Source: Flavobacteriales bacterium (lineage in GTDB: Bacteria > Bacteroidota > Bacteroidia > Flavobacteriales_E > Vicingaceae). Taken from it: DNA of 52,156 nt. Location: the NCBI GenBank assembly GCA_905339165.1, contig CAJPFH010000116.1, positions 1-52,156 on the forward strand, read 5' to 3'. Of this stretch, positions 18,480 to 27,149 are shown in pieces. Under the pieces are notes generated by a model. The model saw only the letters and a list, made by a program, of their open reading frames with translations. It was not told the DNA's origin and searched no databases. The position numbers and the translations under genes are program-made. The first letter of the stretch is position 1. Each line of letters begins with the position of its first letter.

Positions 18480-19604
18480 ATGAGATACTTTCTATTTTTA
18501 TGGTTTGTTTGCCTTCTTATATCGTGTAACAACAATTCCGAAACAAAAACAACAAAAAGCAACAACTCATTCGATACCGTTTTTTTATCCTACTCAAAAT
18601 GTTTTTCAATTGTACAAAACACAAACAGCTATAAACTATCTGTTACAACTTCCTTTAAAGGAAATAATAATATATATGAATATTTCCTCCATAGAGATTC
18701 CTTTAAGACCCTTCCCTATCATATTCCTATTCCTGTAAAAAAAGTCATTTGCCTATCGGCCACACACATTGGGTTTATAGATGCACTTAATAAAACAGAA
18801 TATATAAAAGGAATATCTGGAAAGCAATATATCTATCATCCCGAAATCTTAAAAAAAATTGAAACTGGAAATATTATAGATATTGGTAGCGAAGGTCATT
18901 TTGATTACGAAAAGATTGTTTCACTGAAACCCGATGTAGTTTTTGCTTTTGGGGTAGACCAAAAATCATTAACTTACCTTTCAAAACTCCAACAATTAGG
19001 GATAAAAGTGGTACTCGTTGGAGAATACATGGAAAACACACCTTTGGGAAAAGCGGAATGGATTAAATTTTTTTCCTGCTTTTTTGACTGCTTAGAAGAT
19101 GCGAATGTTTTTTTTGATAATGTAAAAAATCAATACATCTCCTTAAAAGATTCAATAAGTAACATCCAAAACAAAATAAAACCCTCTGTTATTAATGGCC
19201 TTCCGTACAACGGAACATGGTATGTTCCAGGAGGAAACTCTTTTATGGCCAGCCTTATGAAAGATGCCGGAGCCGATTATACGTGGATAAAAAATACAGA
19301 AACTTCCGGAACCCCTTTTCCTTTAGAACAAATCTATCAAAATGCAACTCTGTTCGATGTATGGTTAAATCCTGATATGGCCAATTCACTTGCCGAGATA
19401 AAACAATTTGAACCCCGTGCTACTTCTTTCAAAGCTTTTAAAAACAAATATGTATTTAATAACACTTGCCGCCTTACTCCATTAGGAGGTAACGACTATT
19501 GGGAAAGCGGCACTGTTCACCCTGAAATAATTCTAAAAGATTTAATTCATATTTTTTACCCAACTATAAACGATAGTTTATACTACTTCAAAAAACTCCA
19601 TTGA
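18480..19604 (+). CDS. ABC transporter substrate-binding lipoprotein (iron-siderophore/cobalamin type)
   Basis: This is a 374-residue lipoprotein with its lipobox Cys at residue 16 (FVCLLISC). The mature part is a class III (TroA/BtuF/FepB-like) binding protein. It shows KKVICLSATHIGFIDALN, a first-domain GNIIDIGSEGHFDYEKIVSLKPDVVFAFG, then YVPGGNSFMASLMKDAGADY and TPFPLEQIYQNATLFDVWLNP. It should capture an iron chelate or corrinoid in the periplasm for the permease encoded next. The stop TGA overlaps the TTG start of the permease gene, so the genes are translationally coupled. The ligand cannot be told from sequence; no TonB receptor lies nearby and no cobalamin riboswitch was recognised upstream. 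Confidence 0.9.
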   Translation: MRYFLFLWFVCLLISCNNNSETKTTKSNNSFDTVFLSYSKCFSIVQNTNSYKLSVTTSFKGNNNIYEYFLHRDSFKTLPYHIPIPVKKVICLSATHIGFIDALNKTEYIKGISGKQYIYHPEILKKIETGNIIDIGSEGHFDYEKIVSLKPDVVFAFGVDQKSLTYLSKLQQLGIKVVLVGEYMENTPLGKAEWIKFFSCFFDCLEDANVFFDNVKNQYISLKDSISNIQNKIKPSVINGLPYNGTWYVPGGNSFMASLMKDAGADYTWIKNTETSGTPFPLEQIYQNATLFDVWLNPDMANSLAEIKQFEPRATSFKAFKNKYVFNNTCRLTPLGGNDYWESGTVHPEIILKDLIHIFYPTINDSLYYFKKLH

Positions 19605-20626
19605 GAACTAGCAAAAAATATATTGTTACAGGCCTATTTTTAATTTTATTAATAATACTTCTTTCCTGTGAACTTATGCTCGGTAGTGTTTATATTCCTG
19701 CCCAAAACGTATTCTCGGTGTTAACCAACAATGAACATCAAAACGAAGTTTGGAATACTATTATTTTACAATCAAGATTGCCACGTGCACTCGGGGCAAT
19801 AATAGCAGGAGCTTCTCTATCAGTTAGCGGGTTATTAATGCAGGTTCTGTTTAGAAATCCACTAGCCAGTCCGTACATTCTAGGCATAAGTTCCGGGGCG
19901 GGATTGGGAGTTGCATTAATTACATTGGGTTCTGTTGGTATCGGATTTACCTTTGTACCCAACGGCTTATCATTAGTTGCTTCGGCTATGCTTGGGGCAT
20001 TACTGGTATTTTCTATTGTATTTTTTATTTCACTCAAAGTAAAAGATGTAATGACGCTTTTAATTGCAGGTGTACTCATTGGTAGTATTGCCAATGCAGT
20101 TGTAAATATTATTCAGTTACATGCTTCTGCTTTAGCAGTAAAAACTTTTGTATTATGGACCTTAGCTAGTTTAGACCAATTAGAAATGACTGATATTAAA
20201 CTGCTCTATATTATATGCCCCCTCACACTGATAGGTTCCTTTTTACTTTCAAAACAACTGAATGCCTTATTGATGGGCGAAAAGTACGCTCGCTCGGTAG
20301 GTGTCAATATTTTGCTAAGTCGCATTTTAATTATCTTATTTTCCGGAATTTTAGCTGCATCAATTACCGCTTTCTGTGGCCCCATTGGTTTCATTGGCAT
20401 TATGGTTCCTCATATTGTACGCATCATTTTTAGAACCAATCATCATAAACTTTTAATTCTGTTTTCTGTTTTAATAGGTAGTTGCACACTACTTGCTGCC
20501 GATTTAATGGCCCACTATTTTATTACTTCGGTTTCGCTACCCATCAATGCCATAACAGCACTTATTGGAATACCCGTAATTTTATGGTTACTACTTGGAA
20601 AGAAAGATATTTCTAAAACCATTTAG
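19601..20626 (+). CDS. FecCD-family ABC transporter permease
   Basis: This 341-residue inner-membrane protein has about ten hydrophobic helices. FecCD/BtuC signatures are LPRALGAIIAGASLSVSGLLMQVLFRNPLASPYILGISSGAGLG, GPIGFIGIMVPHIVRIIF and LPINAITALIGIPVILWLLL. The start is TTG at 19601, overlapping the upstream stop by four bases; no ATG fits as well before the first membrane helix. It forms the channel of the importer with its binding protein (18480) and ATPase (20629). The start of the ATPase gene lies 2 bases past this stop. Confidence 0.95.
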   Translation: MRTSKKYIVTGLFLILLIILLSCELMLGSVYIPAQNVFSVLTNNEHQNEVWNTIILQSRLPRALGAIIAGASLSVSGLLMQVLFRNPLASPYILGISSGAGLGVALITLGSVGIGFTFVPNGLSLVASAMLGALLVFSIVFFISLKVKDVMTLLIAGVLIGSIANAVVNIIQLHASALAVKTFVLWTLASLDQLEMTDIKLLYIICPLTLIGSFLLSKQLNALLMGEKYARSVGVNILLSRILIILFSGILAASITAFCGPIGFIGIMVPHIVRIIFRTNHHKLLILFSVLIGSCTLLAADLMAHYFITSVSLPINAITALIGIPVILWLLLGKKDISKTI

Positions 20627-20628
20627 GC

Positions 20629-21333
20629 ATGCATACTATTTTAGAAATAAAAAATATTGACGTTTCGTACAAGCAACAAAAGGTATTAGAAAACGGCTCG
20701 CTTACGCTAAAGGAATCTACCTTAACGGCATTACTTGGTCGTAATGGCAGCGGAAAATCAACCTTATTAAATACTATCTCGGGGTTTTTAAAACCAACTA
20801 AAGGCGAGATATTGGTTTCGGGAGTAAACATTTACAAATCAAATCCGGCAACAAGAGCCAGGCTAATAAGTTATCTGGAAAGCACCCCCCTATCGCCCCA
20901 AAATATTTCCGTTAAAGAATTGGTGGCCTTTGGCAGATATCCCTATCTAGATCTTTTTACTTCGCTATCAGAATCTGATTTAACTATTATTCATTCTGCC
21001 CTTTTTCAATGTGGCCTAAGCCAATTTTCTGATAGATTCTTTAACGAATTAAGCGATGGTGAAAAACAAAAAGTATTTATTGCACGAGCCATCGCTCAAA
21101 ATACCCCATTAATTATATTAGACGAGCCCACCTCTCACCTCGATTTTATTGCACGAAGAGAAATAATCAACCTGTTAAAAACTCTTTGCTTGAAAGAAAA
21201 TAAAACCATCTTTTTTTCATCTCATGAACCAGAACTGTGTGTAGAACTTGCCGACCGATTTGTTGTAACAGCAAACCACACCTTTTCTGAAGTAAATAAA
21301 ACAGAAGTGTTAAAGACATTAATCAACTCATAA
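20629..21333 (+). CDS. ABC transporter ATP-binding protein (FecE/BtuD-like)
   Basis: This 234-residue ATPase of the iron/cobalamin importer has Walker A GRNGSGKST (37-45), the signature LSDGEKQKVFIARAIA starting at residue 141 (Asp in place of the usual second Gly of LSGGE), Walker B LIILDEPTSHLDF, and the H-loop His in FFSSHEPE. The length is slightly short for the family (usually about 250). The gene follows the permease by two bases and completes a binding protein-permease-ATPase operon. The order and type match BtuFCD/FecBCDE systems; the cargo is unknown. Confidence 0.94.
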   Translation: MHTILEIKNIDVSYKQQKVLENGSLTLKESTLTALLGRNGSGKSTLLNTISGFLKPTKGEILVSGVNIYKSNPATRARLISYLESTPLSPQNISVKELVAFGRYPYLDLFTSLSESDLTIIHSALFQCGLSQFSDRFFNELSDGEKQKVFIARAIAQNTPLIILDEPTSHLDFIARREIINLLKTLCLKENKTIFFSSHEPELCVELADRFVVTANHTFSEVNKTEVLKTLINS

Positions 21334-21363
21334 TAAATTACCATTTCTCTCGTTTCTATTTTG

Positions 21364-21371
21364 TAAATTTG
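21364..21371 (+). promoter_or_regulatory. Bacteroidota -7 box
   Basis: TAAATTTG matches TAnnTTTG exactly and lies 18 bases before the start of the small membrane protein gene. No TTG was found at the expected -33 position. Confidence 0.45.
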
Positions 21372-21389
21372 AAGCTAAACTAATTCATC

Positions 21390-21614
21390 ATGAGTATTCG
21401 AAAAGCCATTTCCGTTTTTTTATCTTTTTTAGTTTTATTTTTTACCATTCTTTCTGTTTTATCTATATGGGATATTATAGAAATAAAACACGTATTAACC
21501 AAAACGCTTACCACACTGTTGGTTCTCTTTGTTTCTACAGCTATTCTTCTCTTTATTTTTGCTGTTTTATATAAAGGTGGCGAAGACAAATCAGATACCC
21601 AACAGAAAAACTAG
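21390..21614 (+). CDS. Small two-helix membrane protein
   Basis: This 74-residue protein has two predicted membrane helices (residues about 8-28 and 38-60), a short polar linker (IIEIKHVLTK) and a hydrophilic C-terminus (KGGEDKSDTQQKN). No known family is recognised. The gene has its own '-7' box 18 bases upstream and sits between the ABC operon and recQ, 40 bases before the latter. Its composition is like its neighbours. The antisense frame over the same region is a shadow. Probably a real small inner-membrane protein; function unknown. Confidence 0.65.
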   Translation: MSIRKAISVFLSFLVLFFTILSVLSIWDIIEIKHVLTKTLTTLLVLFVSTAILLFIFAVLYKGGEDKSDTQQKN

Positions 21615-21654
21615 TTTAAGGCGTTCCTTTGTTGTTTAGTAGATTGTTGAACCT

Positions 21655-23574
21655 ATGCTAAGCAATACCATATACGAAATTTTATACAAATACTGGGGAT
21701 TCAAAAAATTTCGTTCGCTTCAAGAGGAAATTATATTATCTGTATTAAACCAAAACGACACATTGGCTTTGCTTCCTACCGGTGGCGGAAAATCTATTTG
21801 CTTTCAGGTGCCAGCCATAGCCAGCGAAGGAGTATGTATTGTAGTTTCTCCACTTATTGCCTTAATGAAAGATCAGGTAGAAAACCTGAAAAAAAAAGGA
21901 ATTAAAGCCGTGGCCGCATATTCCGGAATGAATAGAACCGAAATTGAAATTGCATACGACAATTGTATTTTCGGGAATTACAAATTTTTATACCTCTCCC
22001 CAGAACGGTTAGAAACGGAATATTTCAAACAAAGACTACCCTTAATGAGGGTATCTATGATTGCCGTTGATGAGGCTCATTGTATCTCTCAATGGGGTTA
22101 CGATTTTAGGCCATCGTATCTTAAAATTGCACAACTACGCAACATACTGCCACACACGCCCATACTTGCCCTTACGGCCACAGCCACACCTAAGGTTGTA
22201 GAAGATATTCAGGAAAAATTGCTTTTTAAAAAGAAAAATGTTCTGCAAAAAAGTTTTTCAAGACCCAATATTGCCTACATTGTTTTGAAAGAAGAAAACA
22301 AGCTGGCCCGCCTCTTAAAAATTTGTACGAATGTGCAGGGCAGCGGAATAGTGTATATGCGTAGCCGAAAACGAACACAAGAAATTGCTGAATACCTGAA
22401 TAAAAATAATTTGTCTTCCGATTTTTACCATGCCGGTCTTGACCACCCAACCCGAAACGCCAAGCAAGAAAACTGGATTAATAATAAAACCCGCATTATT
22501 GTAGCAACCAACGCCTTTGGCATGGGCATAGACAAACCCGATGTTCGGTTTGTTGTACATTTAGAATTACCCGATTCGCTCGAAGCCTATTTTCAGGAGG
22601 CCGGGCGGGCAGGTAGAGACGAAAATAAATCGTATGCAATACTTCTTTACGAAAAAGCCGATCAACTCGACTTAATAGAAAAAGTTAAAAATGCGTTTCC
22701 CCCCATTGATGAAATTAAAACCATTTATCAGGCCTTAGGAAACTTCTTCCAAATTGCTCTGCACAACGGAAAAGAACAATCTTTTTTCTTCGACCATATT
22801 GAATTTATAAAACGCTATAAAATAAAACCTTTTTCATTGAAATACGCACTTCGGTTCTTAGAAAAAGAAACCTATCTAAGTATTTCCGATGCTGTATATC
22901 ACCCTTCAAGAATATACCTTTGCATTGGAAAAGAAGAACTCTATAAATTTCAGGTAGCTCATATAAAATACGAGCCCATTTTAAAATTACTCTTGAGAAC
23001 TTATGGAGGTTTATTTAGCGGATTTGTTCCAATCAATGAATATGACTTGGCAAAAAGACTAAAAATTCAACTTTCCGAACTTAAAACATATTTCCAATTT
23101 TTGCAAAACCAAAACGTACTGAAATACGAAGAACAAAGCAATTTACCGGTTATTACTTACCTTCAAGACCGAATAGATGCTAAAAACATTGTTATTAAAA
23201 AAGAAAACTACCACTTCCTAAAGCAAACCGTTGAAGACAGAATGTACTCAGTTATTAATTATGCAGAAAGCTCCACACTTTGTAGAAGCCTGTTATTACT
23301 TGAATATTTTGGCGAAACACAAGAAAAAAGATGTAAAATTTGTGATGTATGTATTGAAAAAAACAAATTGGAACTAAGCGAGTTCGAATTTGAAAAATAC
23401 CGAAACGATATTTTATCATTGTTATGTATTAATCCCTTAAGCCTTCAGGAACTATCAATAAAAATAACCGATTACAAAGAAACAAAAGTGAGCAAGGTAA
23501 TACAGTGGATGCTGGATAGCAACGAAATTAAATATAATGATTCTATGAAACTTTGCTTAACTAAAGAAAGTTAA
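21655..23574 (+). CDS. recQ: RecQ-family ATP-dependent DNA helicase
   Basis: This 639-residue superfamily 2 helicase has Walker A LPTGGGKSICFQ (Pro41 onward), DEAH at 139-142 in VDEAHCISQWGYDFRPSY, LTATATPKV, VATNAFGMGIDKPDVRFVVH and EAGRAGRD (motif VI). The RQC zinc-binding residues are visible: Cys543, Cys560, Cys563 and Cys566. The C-terminal segment is short and I see no clear HRDC domain, so it resembles the shorter Bacteroidota RecQ paralogue. By family it unwinds 3'-5' in recombination and replication-fork repair. It may be co-transcribed with the small membrane protein just upstream. Confidence 0.95.
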   Translation: MLSNTIYEILYKYWGFKKFRSLQEEIILSVLNQNDTLALLPTGGGKSICFQVPAIASEGVCIVVSPLIALMKDQVENLKKKGIKAVAAYSGMNRTEIEIAYDNCIFGNYKFLYLSPERLETEYFKQRLPLMRVSMIAVDEAHCISQWGYDFRPSYLKIAQLRNILPHTPILALTATATPKVVEDIQEKLLFKKKNVLQKSFSRPNIAYIVLKEENKLARLLKICTNVQGSGIVYMRSRKRTQEIAEYLNKNNLSSDFYHAGLDHPTRNAKQENWINNKTRIIVATNAFGMGIDKPDVRFVVHLELPDSLEAYFQEAGRAGRDENKSYAILLYEKADQLDLIEKVKNAFPPIDEIKTIYQALGNFFQIALHNGKEQSFFFDHIEFIKRYKIKPFSLKYALRFLEKETYLSISDAVYHPSRIYLCIGKEELYKFQVAHIKYEPILKLLLRTYGGLFSGFVPINEYDLAKRLKIQLSELKTYFQFLQNQNVLKYEEQSNLPVITYLQDRIDAKNIVIKKENYHFLKQTVEDRMYSVINYAESSTLCRSLLLLEYFGETQEKRCKICDVCIEKNKLELSEFEFEKYRNDILSLLCINPLSLQELSIKITDYKETKVSKVIQWMLDSNEIKYNDSMKLCLTKES

Positions 23575-23584
23575 TTTTTTCATC

Positions 23585-23592
23585 TACTTTTG
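23585..23592 (+). promoter_or_regulatory. Bacteroidota -7 box for the UbiD-family gene
   Basis: TACTTTTG is an exact TAnnTTTG match 17 bases before the start codon, in the 35-base gap after recQ. No well-spaced TTG was seen. Confidence 0.5.
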
Positions 23593-23609
23593 TTGAGTAC
23601 ATTCCTTCT

Positions 23610-25442
23610 ATGAAGTATAAAAACCTAGCTCATTGTCTTTCCGATTTAGAAAAAAACGGACACCTTATTCGCGTAAAAGAAGAAGTTTCTCCTTCTCTAG
23701 AAATGGCCTCTATTCATTTACGCGTATTTTCAAAAAAAGGACAGGCCATTCTTTTCGAAAATATTAAAGGATGTAAGTACAAAGCGGTTTCTAATCTTTT
23801 TGGAACAGAAGAAAGGTGCCAATTTATTTTCAGGCACACGTACCAAAAAGTACAGCACGTAATTGAAGTTAAAAACAATCCCATTAAGGCATTAAAATAT
23901 CCGTTCAAAAATTTTTCAGTTTTTCTAAGTTTACTAAAATCGTTGCCCAAAAAAGTTTCTTTTTCTTCTGCCCAATTCGAAGAAATTTCCATTTCCGATT
24001 TACCTCAAATAAAATCTTGGAAACAAGATGGGGGTGCTTTTATTACACTACCTCAAGTATATTCCGAAGATATCGAAAACCCAGGAATTCTTCATTCTAA
24101 TTTAGGAATGTACCGCATACAACTAAGCGGAAATAATTATATTCCCAACAAAGAAATAGGCCTGCATTATCAACTACACCGAGGTATCGGAATACATCAA
24201 CAAAAAGCAAATTCAAAAAACGCACCTCTAAAAGTTAGCATCTTTGTAGGTGGCCCTCCCGCACACACATTGGCGGCCGTAATGCCTCTACCAGAGGGAA
24301 TAAGCGAAATTATGTTTGCCGGCATACTTGCCAATCGCAGATTTCGTTATGCCTTAAAAGATGGATATACCATTTCCTGCGATGCCGATTTTGTAATTAC
24401 AGGAGAAGTTTACCCCAATGAAGTAAAACCAGAGGGACCTTTTGGCGATCATTTGGGCTATTATAGTTTAACCCACAACTTTCCTGTATTACGCGTTTAC
24501 AAAGTATATGCAAAGAAAAATGCCATTTGGCCTTTTACTATAGTTGGAAGACCACCACAGGAAGATACATTTTTCGGAAAACTGATTCATCAACTTACAG
24601 GTCGTGCCATTCAAAAAGAAATTCCTGGATTACACGAAGTGCATGCGGTTGATGCAGCTGGTGTTCATCCGTTACTACTGGTTATTGGAAGCGAAAGATA
24701 CACTCCCTATCTAAAAGAAATAAAACCTGCCGAAATATTAACCATTGCAAACCACATTTTGGGAACAGGCCAACTTTCTTTAGCCAAGTATTTATTTATT
24801 GCCGCAAAAGAAGATAATCCAACATTGAACACAAAAAACATTGAAGCCTTTTTTAAACACATTTTAGAAAGAATAGATTGGAGCGAAGATTTACACTTCC
24901 TTACAAACACCACTATTGATACCTTAGATTACAGCAGCGAAAAGCTAAACCAAGGTTCTAAACTTATATTGGCAGCTGCCGGAAAAGTAAAAAGAACGTT
25001 GGGTTCCGATCTTTCCGTATTCAACACCTTGCCCGCCCTATTTAATCAATGTAAATTGGTTATGCCCGGAGTTGTTGCCATTTCTGCACCTGAGTATACC
25101 CTGCAGACAAATGTGGAAAGCGAAATAAAGGATTTGCTTCAATTTTTAGAAAATGTATCTTGTCTAAATTTCCCTCTGTTGGTTCTCTGCAACGATGCAG
25201 AATTTGTATCCTACTCACTAAACAATTTCTTATGGGTAACTTTTACCAGAAGTAATCCATCACACGATATTTACGGTGTAAAAAGTTTTTATAAAAACAA
25301 ACACTGGGGTTGTCTTGGTAATCTGATTATAGATGCAAGGATTAAACCCCACCATGCCCCCCCTCTTAAATTAGATGAAGAGATTGAAAATAAAACAAGT
25401 CAATTAAGCAAACAAGGAGGCTCACTTTACGGGATTATTTAA
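23610..25442 (+). CDS. UbiD-family decarboxylase (menaquinone-type)
   Basis: This 610-residue protein is a member of the prenylated-FMN-dependent UbiD decarboxylases. Signatures are GILHSNLGMYRIQL, LHYQLHRGIGIHQQKA, VSIFVGGPPAHTLAAVMPLPEG, ITGEVYPNEVKPEGPFGDHLGYYS (active-site acidic cluster, residues 265-284) and FTIVGRPPQEDTFFGKLIHQLTG. The length of about 600 matches the Bacteroidota type usually annotated as menaquinone biosynthesis decarboxylase; E. coli UbiD is about 500. The substrate here is therefore inferred. No ubiX-like flavin prenyltransferase gene is in the window. It converges on the MBOAT gene, with only three bases between the stops. Confidence 0.9.
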   Translation: MKYKNLAHCLSDLEKNGHLIRVKEEVSPSLEMASIHLRVFSKKGQAILFENIKGCKYKAVSNLFGTEERCQFIFRHTYQKVQHVIEVKNNPIKALKYPFKNFSVFLSLLKSLPKKVSFSSAQFEEISISDLPQIKSWKQDGGAFITLPQVYSEDIENPGILHSNLGMYRIQLSGNNYIPNKEIGLHYQLHRGIGIHQQKANSKNAPLKVSIFVGGPPAHTLAAVMPLPEGISEIMFAGILANRRFRYALKDGYTISCDADFVITGEVYPNEVKPEGPFGDHLGYYSLTHNFPVLRVYKVYAKKNAIWPFTIVGRPPQEDTFFGKLIHQLTGRAIQKEIPGLHEVHAVDAAGVHPLLLVIGSERYTPYLKEIKPAEILTIANHILGTGQLSLAKYLFIAAKEDNPTLNTKNIEAFFKHILERIDWSEDLHFLTNTTIDTLDYSSEKLNQGSKLILAAAGKVKRTLGSDLSVFNTLPALFNQCKLVMPGVVAISAPEYTLQTNVESEIKDLLQFLENVSCLNFPLLVLCNDAEFVSYSLNNFLWVTFTRSNPSHDIYGVKSFYKNKHWGCLGNLIIDARIKPHHAPPLKLDEEIENKTSQLSKQGGSLYGII

Positions 25443-25445
25443 TTT

Positions 25446-27149
25446 CTAAAACTGGAAATAAATGAAGGGTTGAATATCGGCTGAAAGAGTTTGAAAAATA
25501 AAAAAGACCGTAATACACATAGCCAATACCTGAACCAGTATATGCTGAGAAGCAAATTTGATTTTAATGTTTTCCTTTAATTTATCCGGAAGCCAATGAA
25601 CTACAAATCCAATCAACATAGCAAAAAAAACCATCTTATAACTTTCCAATACGGTAAAAATTAGCGAGGCCTTAAAATTTCCACTTATTTGTTGTAGAAT
25701 TTGCTGAGTGGTTTCCATGGTTTCGGCTCTAAACCAAATTCGCGTAAAAGTGATAAACGTGAACGTAATTAAAATTTTCCAGGTGTTTACCGCCCAGTGG
25801 TTCACTTTCTCGTACGGGCTAATTTTTTTCCATGCTTTATTTGCAATTAGCCCTAATCCATTTAATCCGCCCCAAATAACAAACTGCCAGCTGGCACCAT
25901 GCCACAAACCACCCAGCAACATGGTAATCATTAAATTAATATTCGTATTAATTTGTTTTCTGGTATTGGCCGAAAACAGAGCGATTGCAATCATAAGTAT
26001 AGCAATTATAAGTAACAGCACTCCCACCCACCATTTTTTGGCAAGCATAACCACAATAACAGCAATAACAGATATGCATATGTACGAAGCCCAAGAGCCT
26101 TTTTTATTTCCCCCCAGCGGAATATATAAATAATCTTTTAACCAACCGGAAAGAGAGATATGCCAACGTTTCCAAAATTCTCCTACATTTTTTGCTTTAT
26201 AAGGCGAATTAAAATTGGTGGGCAATTCAAAACCAAGCAATAATGCCACTCCTATAGCAATGTCAGTATAACCGGAAAAATCGGTGTAAACCTGAAGTGA
26301 ATATCCAAATAATGCCATCATATTTTCAAAACCGGTATACATGGAAGGATTTTGAAAAATTCGATCAATAAAATTTACGGCAATATAATCTCCTATTACC
26401 ATCTTTTTTATGAGGCCCTTTAAAATCATATAAACTGCAAAACCAAACTGAACTTTTGTTAAGTGATAAGGTTTATATAGTTGCGGAATAAATTCCGAAG
26501 CTCGCACAATGGGCCCTGCCACTAGTTGGGGGAAAAATGAAACATAAAATCCAAAATCTAAAATATTCTTTACAGGTAATATTTTTTCACGGTATACATC
26601 TACACTGTAGCTAATAGTTTGAAATGTAAAAAATGAAATGCCCACCGGAAGTAATATCTGATCTACGGCATAGTGGCTTCCGGTGGCTTCGTTTGCCCAA
26701 TAGGCAAAAACATTAAATATTTTATGGTGCGTTTCAAACATCTCATTGTAGGAGGATGTAAAAAAGTAGGCGTATTTAAAAAAGAATAGTACAAATAAAT
26801 TAATAACCACACTTGTAACTACAAACAACAATTTAATGTTCTTCTTTTTAGAGTAAAAAATAAGTAATCCGAGAAGATAATCTGAAAAAGTAGAAAATAA
26901 TAAAATGGCAATAAACAATCCGCTTGTTTTGTAGTAGAAAAAAAGACTTAGAAGAAACAAATACGTATTTCTAAGAGCTATTTGTTTATATATAACATTG
27001 TAAAGTAAAAGGGATAAGGTAAAAAATACCCAAAAATAAAATCGGGTAAAAATCATAGGGGAGTTCTCGTTATAAACAAGAATATTTTTAATATTTTCTT
27101 CGCTAAAAAACCAGCTACTCCACTGTATTAAAATTTCCCAAATGTGCAT
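25446..27149 (-). CDS. MBOAT-family membrane O-acyltransferase (AlgI/DltB-like)
   Basis: This 567-residue polytopic membrane protein has the hallmarks of AlgI-type MBOATs: PVGISFFTFQTISYSVDVYR, FFPQLVAGPIVRA, DFSGYTDIAIGVALLLGFELP, EFWKRWHISLSGWLKDYLYIPLGGNKKG (His330) and MLLGGLWHGASWQFVIWGG (catalytic His417). Between GGNKKG and MLLGG lies an extra segment of about 50 residues with two hydrophobic helices. Such enzymes carry acyl groups, usually acetyl, across the inner membrane to extracytoplasmic SGNH partners that modify polysaccharide. Its start overlaps the upstream SGNH gene by 35 bases, so they are co-expressed. Confidence 0.93.
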   Translation of the reverse strand: MHIWEILIQWSSWFFSEENIKNILVYNENSPMIFTRFYFWVFFTLSLLLYNVIYKQIALRNTYLFLLSLFFYYKTSGLFIAILLFSTFSDYLLGLLIFYSKKKNIKLLFVVTSVVINLFVLFFFKYAYFFTSSYNEMFETHHKIFNVFAYWANEATGSHYAVDQILLPVGISFFTFQTISYSVDVYREKILPVKNILDFGFYVSFFPQLVAGPIVRASEFIPQLYKPYHLTKVQFGFAVYMILKGLIKKMVIGDYIAVNFIDRIFQNPSMYTGFENMMALFGYSLQVYTDFSGYTDIAIGVALLLGFELPTNFNSPYKAKNVGEFWKRWHISLSGWLKDYLYIPLGGNKKGSWASYICISVIAVIVVMLAKKWWVGVLLLIIAILMIAIALFSANTRKQINTNINLMITMLLGGLWHGASWQFVIWGGLNGLGLIANKAWKKISPYEKVNHWAVNTWKILITFTFITFTRIWFRAETMETTQQILQQISGNFKASLIFTVLESYKMVFFAMLIGFVVHWLPDKLKENIKIKFASQHILVQVLAMCITVFFIFQTLSADIQPFIYFQF

